From the NCBI GenBank assembly GCA_003139995.1, contig PLIC01000177.1, positions 1 to 41,320 on the forward strand: a stretch of 41,320 nucleotides of DNA, in the 5' to 3' direction. Numbering within the stretch: the stretch's first letter is position 1; the number at the start of each line of letters is the position of its first letter. The stretch is from Candidatus Acidiflorens stordalenmirensis. GTDB lineage: Bacteria; Acidobacteriota; Terriglobia; Terriglobales; Acidobacteriaceae. The notes under the pieces were generated by a model. That model saw only the letters and a program-made list of their open reading frames with translations, did not search any database and was not told the DNA's origin. The position numbers and the translations under genes were made by a program. Shown piece by piece: positions 33,916 through 41,320 of this stretch.

Positions 33916-35738
33916 TGGGAGTGCCACCAGATTTTCTGGATGTCGAAAGTGACACCGCGGCAGAGGTACATCGGTGTGTTTTCCTCGTCCATGCCAAAGC
34001 GTTGGTAGTGCTCGAAGGCTTGAAATGAAGTGCAGTTGTCGCGCACGTCGTCGAGGCTCCACTGGATCACGATGAGGTTCTTGAAGACCTGTGGCGGCGG
34101 ACCCCAATACCAATGGTTCTGGTGGCGAGACCAGGCGCGGGGCAGTCCGTAGCGAGGGCCGAACTCGTTAATCGCGCCGGCTTCACCGTAGTTGCCGGCC
34201 CAGATGCCGGTCTGGGCGCGCTGGTTCGGTGGCAGCGAGTTGTAGATGGCGGCGACCTCACCGACCATCTCGGGCCATCCGAACTGGTCGGCAATCGGTT
34301 GCGGCAACAGTGACTCGTGGTGCACCTCGGCCTTGGCGGGTTTGAAGCCGATCGCGTTTTGATAGGCGAGGAGACGTTCCGGCGGCAGCATCCACGTCAC
34401 CAGCGGGATGGCGGGCAGCGCCGCGAGCAAGATGATGGCGACGACGGCCGCGCGTGTCGTCGTGCATATCAAGGTGGCGCGGTTTGCCGGCTGTCGTTTG
34501 AATGTACGTTCGGTCGTACGTTCAATCACGACAGCGCCGCCAGCGAAGAGCATCGGATAGATCGGGAACACGTAGTAGTTCTTGGCGTGCGCGACTTCCA
34601 TCAATACGAAAAAAACTGCAAAGGTCAGGCCGAGCACGCGCCAGCGGCGGTCGCGGAGAAACCAGACCAAGCCCGAGACCCAGACCGGCAAGAGGATCGG
34701 GTGCATGTCGACGATCTGCTCCTTAACGAACGCGAGCGGACCGAGCACGACGTTCTTGCCTTCGCGGCGGACGTTGGCCAGGTCTTCGATGGTCGGAAAG
34801 TGATGGCGGATTTGCCAGACGATGTTGGGGAGGAAGAGCGCGAGGGCGATAGCACCGGCGATCCAGATCCACTGCCGGGCAAACTCGCGGCGATGATGCG
34901 TCAGAAGCAGGGCGACGGTGACGGCGAATCCGAAAGACAGCGTGGAGTGCTTGTTCTCAAGCCCGAGTCCGGCGAGCACGCCGAACCAGAGCCAAAGCCG
35001 CGAGTCTCCGGTGCGCAAAATGCGAGCGACGACAAAAATGCAGCCCATCCAGAACAGCGGCTCGAAGGCATTCATGGTGAGGAGGCTGTCCGCAATTAGG
35101 ACAGCGGGGCAGAGCAGAATGGCGGCTCCGGCGAGAAGCTGGGCATACCGTTCGCCGCCGAGTTCACGCGCGATGAGGATGGTGAGCGCGACCAGTGCCG
35201 TGCCGGCGAGCGCGGGAAGGATGCGCAGCGCCGCGAGCGATCCGCCCATCAGCATCGCGACTTTCGCGTAAACGGCGATCAGCGGGGCGGCATCGACGTA
35301 GCCCCAGTCGAGATGGCGGGCCATGTCGAGGTAATAAAGTTCGTCGCGAAAGTAGCCGTAGTGACGGACGCTGATGAAGATGTGCAGCAGCAACTTGGCG
35401 GCGCAGAGCGCGACCATGACGCCGACGGCAAGGCGAGGCAATGGCCCTGTCGAGTTCGTTTCGCAAGGCGAGTAAGTGTCAGGCGCGGACGTGTAAGTTT
35501 CCGATGCAGGCAAGTTCGTGCTCCTGCGAGTCAGGTAAGACGAAAGGGGCATCGCCGGTGACTCTTCTGTAATTTCGCAGGAGGGCTTTCGGAAAGCAAA
35601 TTCGTTCTGCCCTGCCATGCTCGCAATTTCCGTATAGCCCGTCACTTGGGGAGAATCGCCAGAGGCGAAACCTCCTCGCGCTGCGTCGAGCCTACTCGGG
35701 TTTCCCGGTGTAGTGTTGTTCGCGGTGGACATCGGCAT
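33903..35738 (-). CDS. GT39-type membrane glycosyltransferase
   Basis: Polytopic inner-membrane transferase of the PMT/ArnT-like (GT39, GT-C) fold, using a polyprenyl-phosphate sugar donor. The luminal acidic motif FRDELYYLDMARHLDWGYVD follows the first membrane helix, as expected. About 10-11 hydrophobic segments fill residues about 100-450, and a soluble C-terminal domain of about 160 residues follows. The first 90 residues are Ser/Thr-rich and disordered, so the true start may be downstream: ATG 35618 or ATG 35552 are alternatives to 35738. Using 35738, it overlaps the end of the co-oriented CDF gene by 47 nt. The acceptor (protein, lipid or glycan) cannot be told. Confidence 0.82.
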   Translation of the reverse strand: MPMSTANNTTPGNPSRLDAARGGFASGDSPQVTGYTEIASMAGQNEFAFRKPSCEITEESPAMPLSSYLTRRSTNLPASETYTSAPDTYSPCETNSTGPLPRLAVGVMVALCAAKLLLHIFISVRHYGYFRDELYYLDMARHLDWGYVDAAPLIAVYAKVAMLMGGSLAALRILPALAGTALVALTILIARELGGERYAQLLAGAAILLCPAVLIADSLLTMNAFEPLFWMGCIFVVARILRTGDSRLWLWFGVLAGLGLENKHSTLSFGFAVTVALLLTHHRREFARQWIWIAGAIALALFLPNIVWQIRHHFPTIEDLANVRREGKNVVLGPLAFVKEQIVDMHPILLPVWVSGLVWFLRDRRWRVLGLTFAVFFVLMEVAHAKNYYVFPIYPMLFAGGAVVIERTTERTFKRQPANRATLICTTTRAAVVAIILLAALPAIPLVTWMLPPERLLAYQNAIGFKPAKAEVHHESLLPQPIADQFGWPEMVGEVAAIYNSLPPNQRAQTGIWAGNYGEAGAINEFGPRYGLPRAWSRHQNHWYWGPPPQVFKNLIVIQWSLDDVRDNCTSFQAFEHYQRFGMDEENTPMYLCRGVTFDIQKIWWHSHHWN

Positions 35739-36636
35739 GGTCTTCTAAGGATTCCAGGTGAGTCGTGACTTCAGCGGGCATCCCCAGTTCGGCCGGGAGA
35801 CGTTCTTCCAGAATGGTTGCGAGGCGGTGGGCCTCGCTGACCGAGGTTAGGTGCGGGAACAACAAGTGTACTTCGATAATCTGGCGGTATCCAGTTGTTC
35901 GGAAGCGTACGCCATGGTATTGAATGGCCAGCTCCGAGCAAATTGCATCCAGCTTGTCCCTAATTTTCCGCCCGGCTTTCGGATCGGAATAATCCAGCAG
36001 CCCGACCGCCGAACGCCAGACCAAGTGCCCTCCCGACCAGAGGATATTTGCGGCGACGGCGATGGCTACCAGCGGATCAAACGGTTTCCAGTGCGTCAGC
36101 AGCACCAGCCCTAGTCCTCCGACGACCCCAAAGCTGGTCCAGCTATCGGTCAAAACGTGTTTGCCATCGGCTTCGAGAATGAGTGAATTGATTCGCCGCC
36201 CGGTCCGCAGAAGATAGTAACCGAGACCCGCATTGAGTATTCCCGCCATCAAGATCAGCAACGCGCCTGTTCCCAGGTGTTCCAGTTGCAGCCCTCCGAT
36301 CCACTTCCGGATCGACTCAAAGAGAATTGCAATTGCGGCCACGACGATCATCGCTCCTTCAAATCCAGCGGAGAAGAAGGTGATCCGCTCGTAACCGTAG
36401 AGGAATTGAGGGGAAGCTGACTTTGTGCTGAGCCGAAGACTGAAAGTAGCGAACCCCACGGCGATCACGTGGATGACCGACTCCGCCGCGTCGGAAAAAA
36501 TGGCCGCCGAATGCGTCAGGAAATAGGCTGTGATCTTGCCGATCAGCATTGCCAAACCAAAAACCAGGGAGAGGCGCATGGCGAAGCGTGCCTCGCGCAA
36601 CTCCCGTTCGTCTCTTCGTGTTGCGGAGCTAACCAT
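35692..36636 (-). CDS. Cation diffusion facilitator (CDF) metal transporter
   Basis: Inner-membrane divalent-cation/proton antiporter. Six membrane segments; the metal-site motif in helix 2 is SDAAESVIH and in helix 5 HVLTDSWTS, both with acidic/His residues in place of the usual HxxxD pairs. The C-terminal cytoplasmic ferredoxin-like domain contains HGVRFRTTGYRQIIEVHLLFP and ends with a His-rich tail. I chose ATG 36636; a GTG at 36645 would add three residues. The length of about 314 is normal. Exported ion (Zn, Fe or Mn) is not predictable, but the non-HxxxD motif argues for an Fe/Mn-leaning or uncertain subgroup. It overlaps the next gene by 47 nt. Confidence 0.9.
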   Translation of the reverse strand: MVSSATRRDERELREARFAMRLSLVFGLAMLIGKITAYFLTHSAAIFSDAAESVIHVIAVGFATFSLRLSTKSASPQFLYGYERITFFSAGFEGAMIVVAAIAILFESIRKWIGGLQLEHLGTGALLILMAGILNAGLGYYLLRTGRRINSLILEADGKHVLTDSWTSFGVVGGLGLVLLTHWKPFDPLVAIAVAANILWSGGHLVWRSAVGLLDYSDPKAGRKIRDKLDAICSELAIQYHGVRFRTTGYRQIIEVHLLFPHLTSVSEAHRLATILEERLPAELGMPAEVTTHLESLEDHADVHREQHYTGKPE

Positions 36637-36821
36637 GGCTTGCACCGGCGCGCTCTATGTCCCTGGATCAGAAGCTTAGCATTTCGCGCATAATCCCACA
36701 GAAATCGCACCACGACAAGATGTGATGTCGCTCACGCACCGAGCGCGTCGGGCTTGTTGAAAGTGAATTCATTCCGGTGCGAGACGAGCGCGGCCATCCC
36801 TGGTCCGTAGCGGGCAACCTG

Positions 36822-38594
36822 TTACGACCCGAGCTTGAGCAGCGCGTCGCGCAATTTTTCGTGCCTCTGCGTCAGGTGGAGATAGAGCATTTCGTCGGGC
36901 TTGGCCTTGGCGCGGATGATTTCGACGAGCGCATCCTTTTGCTCGCGTTTCCACGAGGAGAGATCGCGAATCAGCGCCAGCACCAGCGCGAGATTCTCAA
37001 AACTGGCTTTCTCCAACTTGCTCCACGAAGCGAGCTTGACTCCGAGAATCCGCGCGACGGCACGCACCGATTCCTTGCGAATGCGGCTGCTGTCGCCTTG
37101 AAATTCTCTCGCCATTCGCCGATTCACGCGCAGACCAATGTCACGCGTGCTGAAGCTGTCCCACGCTCCCGGCTGGCCGCCGGGCAATTCGTAGAACGCG
37201 TGGCCAGCGGCCAGGCGGCGCAACGTTCTGGCGGGTGTCCGATATTTCGGATCGGCGGCAATTCTGCGTTCTTCGCGCTCCGCCAATCTTTGGAGGTCGG
37301 AGCGTCCCGGCCTAAATCCGAGCTTGCGATAGAACCAGAACGCGCCGGATTCGATCGCTTCCTCGTTGTCATGGCCCAGTTGATACGGATAGACCGAGAC
37401 GCAGGTCGTTCCCATGAAGTGACACAAGCAGCGCAGCACTTGCGCATACATCCATCCCGCTTCGCCGCCGCGAAAAGTGTAGAAGGTGTTGAAGCCGACC
37501 TCCATCCACTCGCAGAGTCCAATGGCTTCGATGTAGTTAATTGGCACGCCATTCTTCAGCGTCAATCCCGCGACATACGCCCGCAGCGGCAGACGGCGAG
37601 CGGGAGGCAGGTTCCAGAGATAGATGGAAACGCCGCGGCCAGCTTCGTGTATTCCAAGATCGGCGCGCACTTCAGCTCGGACTTCAGCCCGCACTACCGA
37701 CGCCGGATCGCCCAGCGTTGTGCCATAAAGTTCGCGGTAGCGCACCAGCATGACCTCGCGGATCATGTCCATGATCTCGCCGCCCTGCTTGCGCGAAAGC
37801 CGCGTCAGTTGCACCGGAGGCCGCGCCAGTTCTTCGGCCAGTGAGACTTGGCTGCGGCTGATTAGCGGTTCACTGTGGTAAAAGACGTTCGAAACCGGCT
37901 TCCAGTTGCGCGTTCGCGTGATAGCGGAGTTCGCGAGATTCCAGCGCAAGGGAACGCGCAGCGATTCGTAGAGCTCAGCTTTCTGCTGCGATGGCAGCGG
38001 CAATTGGTCGAAGCGCGAAATCAGCCACGAAAAGTCAGCATTCTTCTTGTCGTTATTACTAGCCGCTTCGATCCATCGCCGCCAAGGCGTGTCGGCCTCG
38101 ACGTACGCGTCGTCTTCGAGCAAGGCGATGAAGCGCGGGCCGGTTGTGCCTAACTCTCGTCCGGGCTCGTAATTTTCCCAGGCGATCTCGACTTTGCCGG
38201 GCAGGCGCTTGATGAGCCAGCTTGCGACATCGAAGCTGAGCGTGTCTTCCATCTCGGTACCGGCAATACCGGCGACTTCGAAGGTATCGAAGGCATCCAT
38301 GTCAGCGCCCGCTTTGCGTAACGCTTCCACTTTTTTGTGGAAACGATTCAGAATGCGCTCGGTGGCGTGAACCACGGCTGGCGCTTGAGGAAAGGCGCGC
38401 AGGAAAAGAAGCGCTTCGTGGAAGCGGATCAGCGAAGCCGTATCAAGAAAGCGCGCGGCGTCGAGACGTTTCAGCAATTTCGCTACGCGAGCGGCTTCGT
38501 GGCGGCCGAAGCGATAGCGGGAGGCTTCGAGTTCGGTGAGTTGGCCGTCAAGAGCGTTTGCTGCCATGGAGATTCCCAACAAAGGGTACCTCAT
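36822..38594 (-). CDS. 590-residue protein of unknown family with a GNAT-like segment
   Basis: I do not recognise a named family. The N-terminal 300 residues are mainly helical and charged. A central block (from about residue 320) contains LGIHEAGRGVSIYLWNLPP, then the segment CEWMEVGFNTFYTFRGGEAG, then HDNEEAIESGAFWFYRKLGF. The FWFYRKLGFRP ending is the classic last element of a GNAT acetyltransferase fold (AxxFYxKLGF). I infer an acyltransferase-like domain; a catalytic function is unproven. The tail is again helical and basic. No signal peptide or membrane helix. The start ATG 38594 has GGAA 8 nt upstream; ATG 38567 is an alternative. It stands alone, divergent from the restriction locus, with repeat copy C upstream. 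Confidence 0.65.
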   Translation of the reverse strand: MRYPLLGISMAANALDGQLTELEASRYRFGRHEAARVAKLLKRLDAARFLDTASLIRFHEALLFLRAFPQAPAVVHATERILNRFHKKVEALRKAGADMDAFDTFEVAGIAGTEMEDTLSFDVASWLIKRLPGKVEIAWENYEPGRELGTTGPRFIALLEDDAYVEADTPWRRWIEAASNNDKKNADFSWLISRFDQLPLPSQQKAELYESLRVPLRWNLANSAITRTRNWKPVSNVFYHSEPLISRSQVSLAEELARPPVQLTRLSRKQGGEIMDMIREVMLVRYRELYGTTLGDPASVVRAEVRAEVRADLGIHEAGRGVSIYLWNLPPARRLPLRAYVAGLTLKNGVPINYIEAIGLCEWMEVGFNTFYTFRGGEAGWMYAQVLRCLCHFMGTTCVSVYPYQLGHDNEEAIESGAFWFYRKLGFRPGRSDLQRLAEREERRIAADPKYRTPARTLRRLAAGHAFYELPGGQPGAWDSFSTRDIGLRVNRRMAREFQGDSSRIRKESVRAVARILGVKLASWSKLEKASFENLALVLALIRDLSSWKREQKDALVEIIRAKAKPDEMLYLHLTQRHEKLRDALLKLGS

Positions 38595-38700
38595 GGCTTG
38601 GCTTCCAGGCGTTACATAGCTGATGACGCTGTAGGCTCGGGCGCAAATCCATCGTTTTGACCTTCGGTTTTGACTTTAGTTACCAGTTGGTACTGTAGGG

Positions 38701-38869
38701 GGTACCCCCCCTCCCCCTGGTCTATTAAAATCATTGGGTTAGAGGGGTATTTTCCGCCAGGTCTTTGACTCTAAAGGGGTTAACTTACAAAGTATAGATA
38801 ACGAAGGAGTTACTGGAGTATTTCTGATGGCTTGGCCTTTAGAATCAATGACTTCGACTTACTAAGTCG
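38701..38869 (+). repeat. Dispersed intergenic repeat, copy C
   Basis: It begins GGTACC with a C-rich run, then TCTATTAAAATCATTGGGTTAG (first 20 nt shown in copy A as TCTATTGGAATCA), then the 30-bp spaced AAAGGGGTTA/GAAGGAGTTA units (38760-38789 and 38790-38819). It closes with a perfect palindrome CGACTTA-C-TAAGTCG (38855-38869). It faces the nuclease gene about 500 nt downstream. Confidence 0.65.
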
Positions 38870-39268
38870 CGCAAAATATAGATTTCAAATAACTTAGTTT
38901 CGATTGCGCCTACAGGCTCGCTGGACTGTAACTAACTTTTATTATAGAGCATTGTGTCAAGTCTTCGCGCTGATTTTCAGGGCGTGCCCGCGGCCTTTCA
39001 AGTGGATTGTGGCTTGCGTTTTTGGTCTCTCTGGTGTCAGGCGTCATCCACGCCGTGGATGCTCCGTCCTCGCGCACTTTGCGAAGGGCGGGAGTTGAAC
39101 GGTTCACATCACGGACGACACAAAGGTTATATCGGCGGCATCGCCGCCCACCCCTTTGGCTGCGCTCAGGGCAGGCTCTTGCAAAGAACACAAGGATGGG
39201 GCACCCTCAGTTATGGTGACGCAGGCGAACATCGTTCAGAGGGTGGGCCATCAACCTGTCAACTAGAT

Positions 39269-39290
39269 AATGATGCAATATTGAATCATT
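39269..39290. promoter_or_regulatory. 22-bp near-palindrome upstream of the nuclease
   Basis: Arms AATGAT and ATCATT surround the perfect core CAATATTG, with only one mismatched pair (positions 39275 and 39284) over 11 pairs. A second pair, GATGCA (39272-39277) and TGCATC (39295-39300), nests around it. It is about 80 nt before the nuclease start and looks like an operator. Confidence 0.45.
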
Positions 39291-39340
39291 TTGCTGCATC
39301 ACGTTTGGGCACTCCCTTCAGCCCCGCGCCATGTGGTAGG

Positions 39341-39364
39341 CTAGGCTCCCTACTAGGCTTCCTA
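39341..39364 (+). repeat. Tandem 12-bp repeat before the nuclease start
   Basis: CTAGGCTCCCTA is directly followed by CTAGGCTTCCTA, ending 6 nt before the ATG at 39371. The position suggests a role in translation or transcription control of the nuclease, or a site prone to slippage. Confidence 0.55.
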
Positions 39365-39370
39365 AATGGA

Positions 39371-40225
39371 ATGATCGCTAATCCGGAGTTCCAAAATCAG
39401 CCGAAGATGTTTTGGGCTTACATCCGCACCCTTAGCCAGCATCTCGGTTCCACGGTGCGCGGTGAGGGCCAGATTAAAATCCCGACGCTGGCAGAGATGT
39501 GTACGGGATTGGGCGAACTCGGTTTGGACCCACGTAAGATCGCGGCAGGCGAGGAGAAACCGACCGATCTTGGCGCAGAGTTGCACAAATATTTCGGGTA
39601 CCGCGCTGAGGTTCTGAACGGCTTTGTAGAGTCCCAATTGATGAACGCCGAGCAAGCTCAGGCACTATACGATGAGCTGCGAAAGAAATCTAAGTACGAG
39701 TGTCCTACGCCGATGAACAAGCAGAAAGGGGAGAAGGCGAAGCCTGCCTATTTCACTGGCATCGTAAATACGCTGATTGCGAGCAGTACTAAGGGTGCGG
39801 AGTGCAATTACTCGCCTATGAAGCTGACTACGGTCACACGCGATGGGGCTGCGGTGCGAACGTTGTCCCGCCGGATCGACGGCGCTTTCCCTGGAGTCGT
39901 TAACCCAGTCGCCCTGTGGGAGATCAAAGAGTATTACTACACAACCACGTTCGGGAGCAGAATCGCGGACGGCGTGTACGAAACGCTTGTCGATGGGATG
40001 GAACTCGAAGAACTCCGCGAACGCGAGGGAATCGACATAAAGCACTACCTCATGGTCGATGCCCATGAGACATGGTGGGAACTGGGTGGGCGTCCCTATT
40101 TGTGCCGCATGGTTGACATGCTGCACATGCGTTATGTAGACGAGATTCTTTTTGGCAAAGAGGTAGTTGATCGGTTGCCCATTCTGGCTCAAGAGTGGAT
40201 GCGGCTTGTTGCCGAGAGAGGTTAA
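39371..40225 (+). CDS. Probable type II restriction endonuclease, PD-(D/E)XK fold
   Basis: 284-residue protein with a nuclease-like active-site set: Asp170 in RRIDGAFP, then Glu184 and Lys186 in WEIKEYY (D-x13-E-x-K). The surrounding segment ALWEIKEYYYTTTFGSRIAD and the C-terminal half (MVDAHETWWELGGRPYLCR) appear well structured. It lies tail-to-tail with a Dam-class adenine methylase, which supports a restriction role. The recognition site is unknown. ATG 39371 is chosen since it gives a compact, helical N-terminus (MIANPEFQNQPKMFW); the open frame reaches 38954 but crosses repeats. No clear ribosome site is seen, which would fit low expression. Coding is less GC-rich than nearby core genes, a sign of transfer. 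Confidence 0.75.
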   Translation: MIANPEFQNQPKMFWAYIRTLSQHLGSTVRGEGQIKIPTLAEMCTGLGELGLDPRKIAAGEEKPTDLGAELHKYFGYRAEVLNGFVESQLMNAEQAQALYDELRKKSKYECPTPMNKQKGEKAKPAYFTGIVNTLIASSTKGAECNYSPMKLTTVTRDGAAVRTLSRRIDGAFPGVVNPVALWEIKEYYYTTTFGSRIADGVYETLVDGMELEELREREGIDIKHYLMVDAHETWWELGGRPYLCRMVDMLHMRYVDEILFGKEVVDRLPILAQEWMRLVAERG

Positions 40226-41130
40226 ATTCTGTAGGTGAGCAGGAGCCGGTCAGTGACATGCTCTTCCTCAAGTGTCTGACCGTCCATCTGGAAACGCCGG
40301 AGCATCGAACGCCCGCAGTCGATAAACACCTCTTTTTCAAAGAGGCCGGGCGGGATGGGGAGATCAACCTTGTGTTTGCCTGACTTCTTAGTGCCGTCGA
40401 TACTGAGAGCCACAAACACGCCCCTTGATTTGCAGCGGTCGATGACCCGGAAGAGGTCGTTCAAATCGAACGCTTGAGCGCCGTAGAGGATAGCTTGAGA
40501 GTTGCTGTATGGAGGATCGCAATAAATAAGATCCCCACGCTTCGCATTCTCCATCGCCTCTTCGTATTCGATTCGCAGGAACTGAGCGCCTGCTGTTCGT
40601 TTCGTCCACTCGTCTACTCGCTTGGCGAAACTTTTGGGGTGAATCGGATCATGGATACCGCACGGAGTAGACATATAGCCGTCTGCTTGCCGGAAACGCA
40701 CCACACCCCCATAGCAGGATCGGCAGAGAAAGAGAAGGTCCGCGCCGTTCGGTTTGGCATTGTACGCGGCCTTAATCTTCTCGTACTGCGCGACCTTTTC
40801 TCCGTCCTTAAACAACAGCCAACGATCTGCATACCAAAGCTTGAGCAGTTCCGGGTTGCGAGAAAGGGTCTGCCATATCTCGATGAGGGGCTTGAACGAA
40901 TCCGAACCGATAGCACGCTCAGGTGCCAGTGTTGCCAGAACCGCCCCGCTGCCAACGAAGGGCTCCAAATAGGTATTGAAGTGCGCGGGGAAGAAAGAGG
41001 CGATCTTGTGGGCAAATCTCTGCTTGTTCCCGATCCATTTGAGCAAGCCCATCTTGAACGGGTCAACGACCCTCGCGTTGCTAAAGAGAAGTTGTTGTCC
41101 CTCGGCTCTGGAAGTCATCAGGCGATCCAT
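40222..41130 (-). CDS. DNA adenine methylase, D12/Dam class
   Basis: N6-adenine methyltransferase using S-adenosylmethionine, the probable protective partner of the adjacent nuclease. Motifs of the alpha (Dam) class appear in order: LKWIGNK at about residue 30, EPFVGSGAV (SAM-binding) at 56-64 and the catalytic DPPY at 205-208; a target-recognition insert of about 120 residues lies between. About 302 residues, normal for the class. Starts at ATG 41130, ATG 41118 (GAGG about 12 nt upstream) and ATG 41052 are all possible. The last 4 nt overlap the nuclease gene: TTAA at 40222-40225 provides a TAA stop to each strand. Whether it methylates GATC or another sequence is open. Confidence 0.88.
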   Translation of the reverse strand: MDRLMTSRAEGQQLLFSNARVVDPFKMGLLKWIGNKQRFAHKIASFFPAHFNTYLEPFVGSGAVLATLAPERAIGSDSFKPLIEIWQTLSRNPELLKLWYADRWLLFKDGEKVAQYEKIKAAYNAKPNGADLLFLCRSCYGGVVRFRQADGYMSTPCGIHDPIHPKSFAKRVDEWTKRTAGAQFLRIEYEEAMENAKRGDLIYCDPPYSNSQAILYGAQAFDLNDLFRVIDRCKSRGVFVALSIDGTKKSGKHKVDLPIPPGLFEKEVFIDCGRSMLRRFQMDGQTLEEEHVTDRLLLTYRI

Positions 41131-41320
41131 CCTCAGTTTAGTCTTGACCTGTTGTCGCGTCGGACTTTTCCTGTGTGCAAAAGAGGTTCCATTTGTGGAT
41201 TTCCCCGGCGCACGATTGGGAGTGTCCCAGCAATGCGATGTGAGGCACAAGGGGAAACGACCGGAACGCTAAATTAGATCAGTGCCCCTTATAGCCAGGC
41301 GCGTCAAGCCATTTAAGAAT

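Larger units (their letters stand above)
38595..39370. other. Repeat-bearing region before the nuclease gene
   Basis: About 775 nt. It holds repeat copy C (38701-38869), a 22-bp near-palindrome (39269-39290) and a tandem 12-bp repeat (39341-39364). Between these, a stretch near 39140-39250 contains GCGCTCAGGG/GGGTGGGC words typical of intergenic repeats. A reading frame open from 38954 into the nuclease gene is not protein-like in this part. Confidence 0.55.

Noticed and set aside
38954-39370. N-terminal extension of the nuclease frame
   Set aside because: It crosses intergenic repeats, has a low-complexity composition and the tandem 12-mer; the compact start at 39371 is better.

Overview
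The window looks like chromosomal DNA from a free-living Gram-negative heterotroph, most likely an Acidobacteriota (Terriglobia/Koribacter-like). The indications are a porin and several exported enzymes, high-GC coding sequence, AGGAG-type ribosome binding sites, frequent TTG/GTG starts, many dispersed palindromic intergenic repeats and the gene set itself. The assignment is inference from gene style; no rRNA is present.

Layout: (1) 1-1.6 kb: a P-loop ATPase gene (minus) with an abrupt C-terminus and a dispersed repeat. (2) 1.6-6.1 kb: an exported S9 serine peptidase and a GH15 glucoamylase-like enzyme, both minus. (3) 6.3-18.6 kb: a phosphate/polyphosphate block: pstS, an outer-membrane porin, ppk1, sixA, ppx/gppA (minus) and pstC-pstA-pstB-phoU. 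Together these would bring phosphate across both membranes (porin, PstSCAB), make and degrade polyphosphate (Ppk1, Ppx) and signal phosphate status (PhoU). Pho-box-like direct repeats with 11-bp spacing lie before pstS and before pstC. (4) 18.7-25.9 kb: a D-2-hydroxyacid dehydrogenase, a GH20 hexosaminidase, a class I aminotransferase, an orphan membrane protein and a Tat-exported glycosylasparaginase. GH20 and the asparaginase could act in sequence on N-linked glycans.

(5) 26.0-29.0 kb: the most unusual locus. One gene fuses a ribosome hibernation factor (HPF/S30AE) domain to sigma-70 region 2- and region 4-like domains. It is followed 39 nt later by a bacterial archaeo-eukaryotic-type release factor homolog (baeRF-like) with a zinc ribbon but no GGQ, then by a glyoxalase II-like hydrolase. 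I read this as a candidate stress module linking ribosome dormancy, ribosome release and transcription. (6) 29.0-30.1 kb: secG, tRNA-Leu(GAG), and decayed excisionase and tyrosine-recombinase fragments beside the tRNA. (7) 30.1-38.6 kb: exported M13 metallopeptidase, PepD-type dipeptidase, GT39 membrane glycosyltransferase, CDF metal transporter and a 590-residue orphan with a GNAT-like segment. (8) 38.7-41.3 kb: a probable type II restriction-modification pair (PD-(D/E)XK nuclease and Dam-class adenine methylase) in tail-to-tail orientation, sharing a TTAA as both stop codons. A near-palindrome and a tandem 12-bp repeat lie ahead of the nuclease.

Scattered through the window are three copies of a GGTACC/poly-C-headed intergenic repeat (1455-1571, 14626-14750, 38701-38869), two copies of a GCGAAGCGAA-type inverted repeat, and several strong hairpins.
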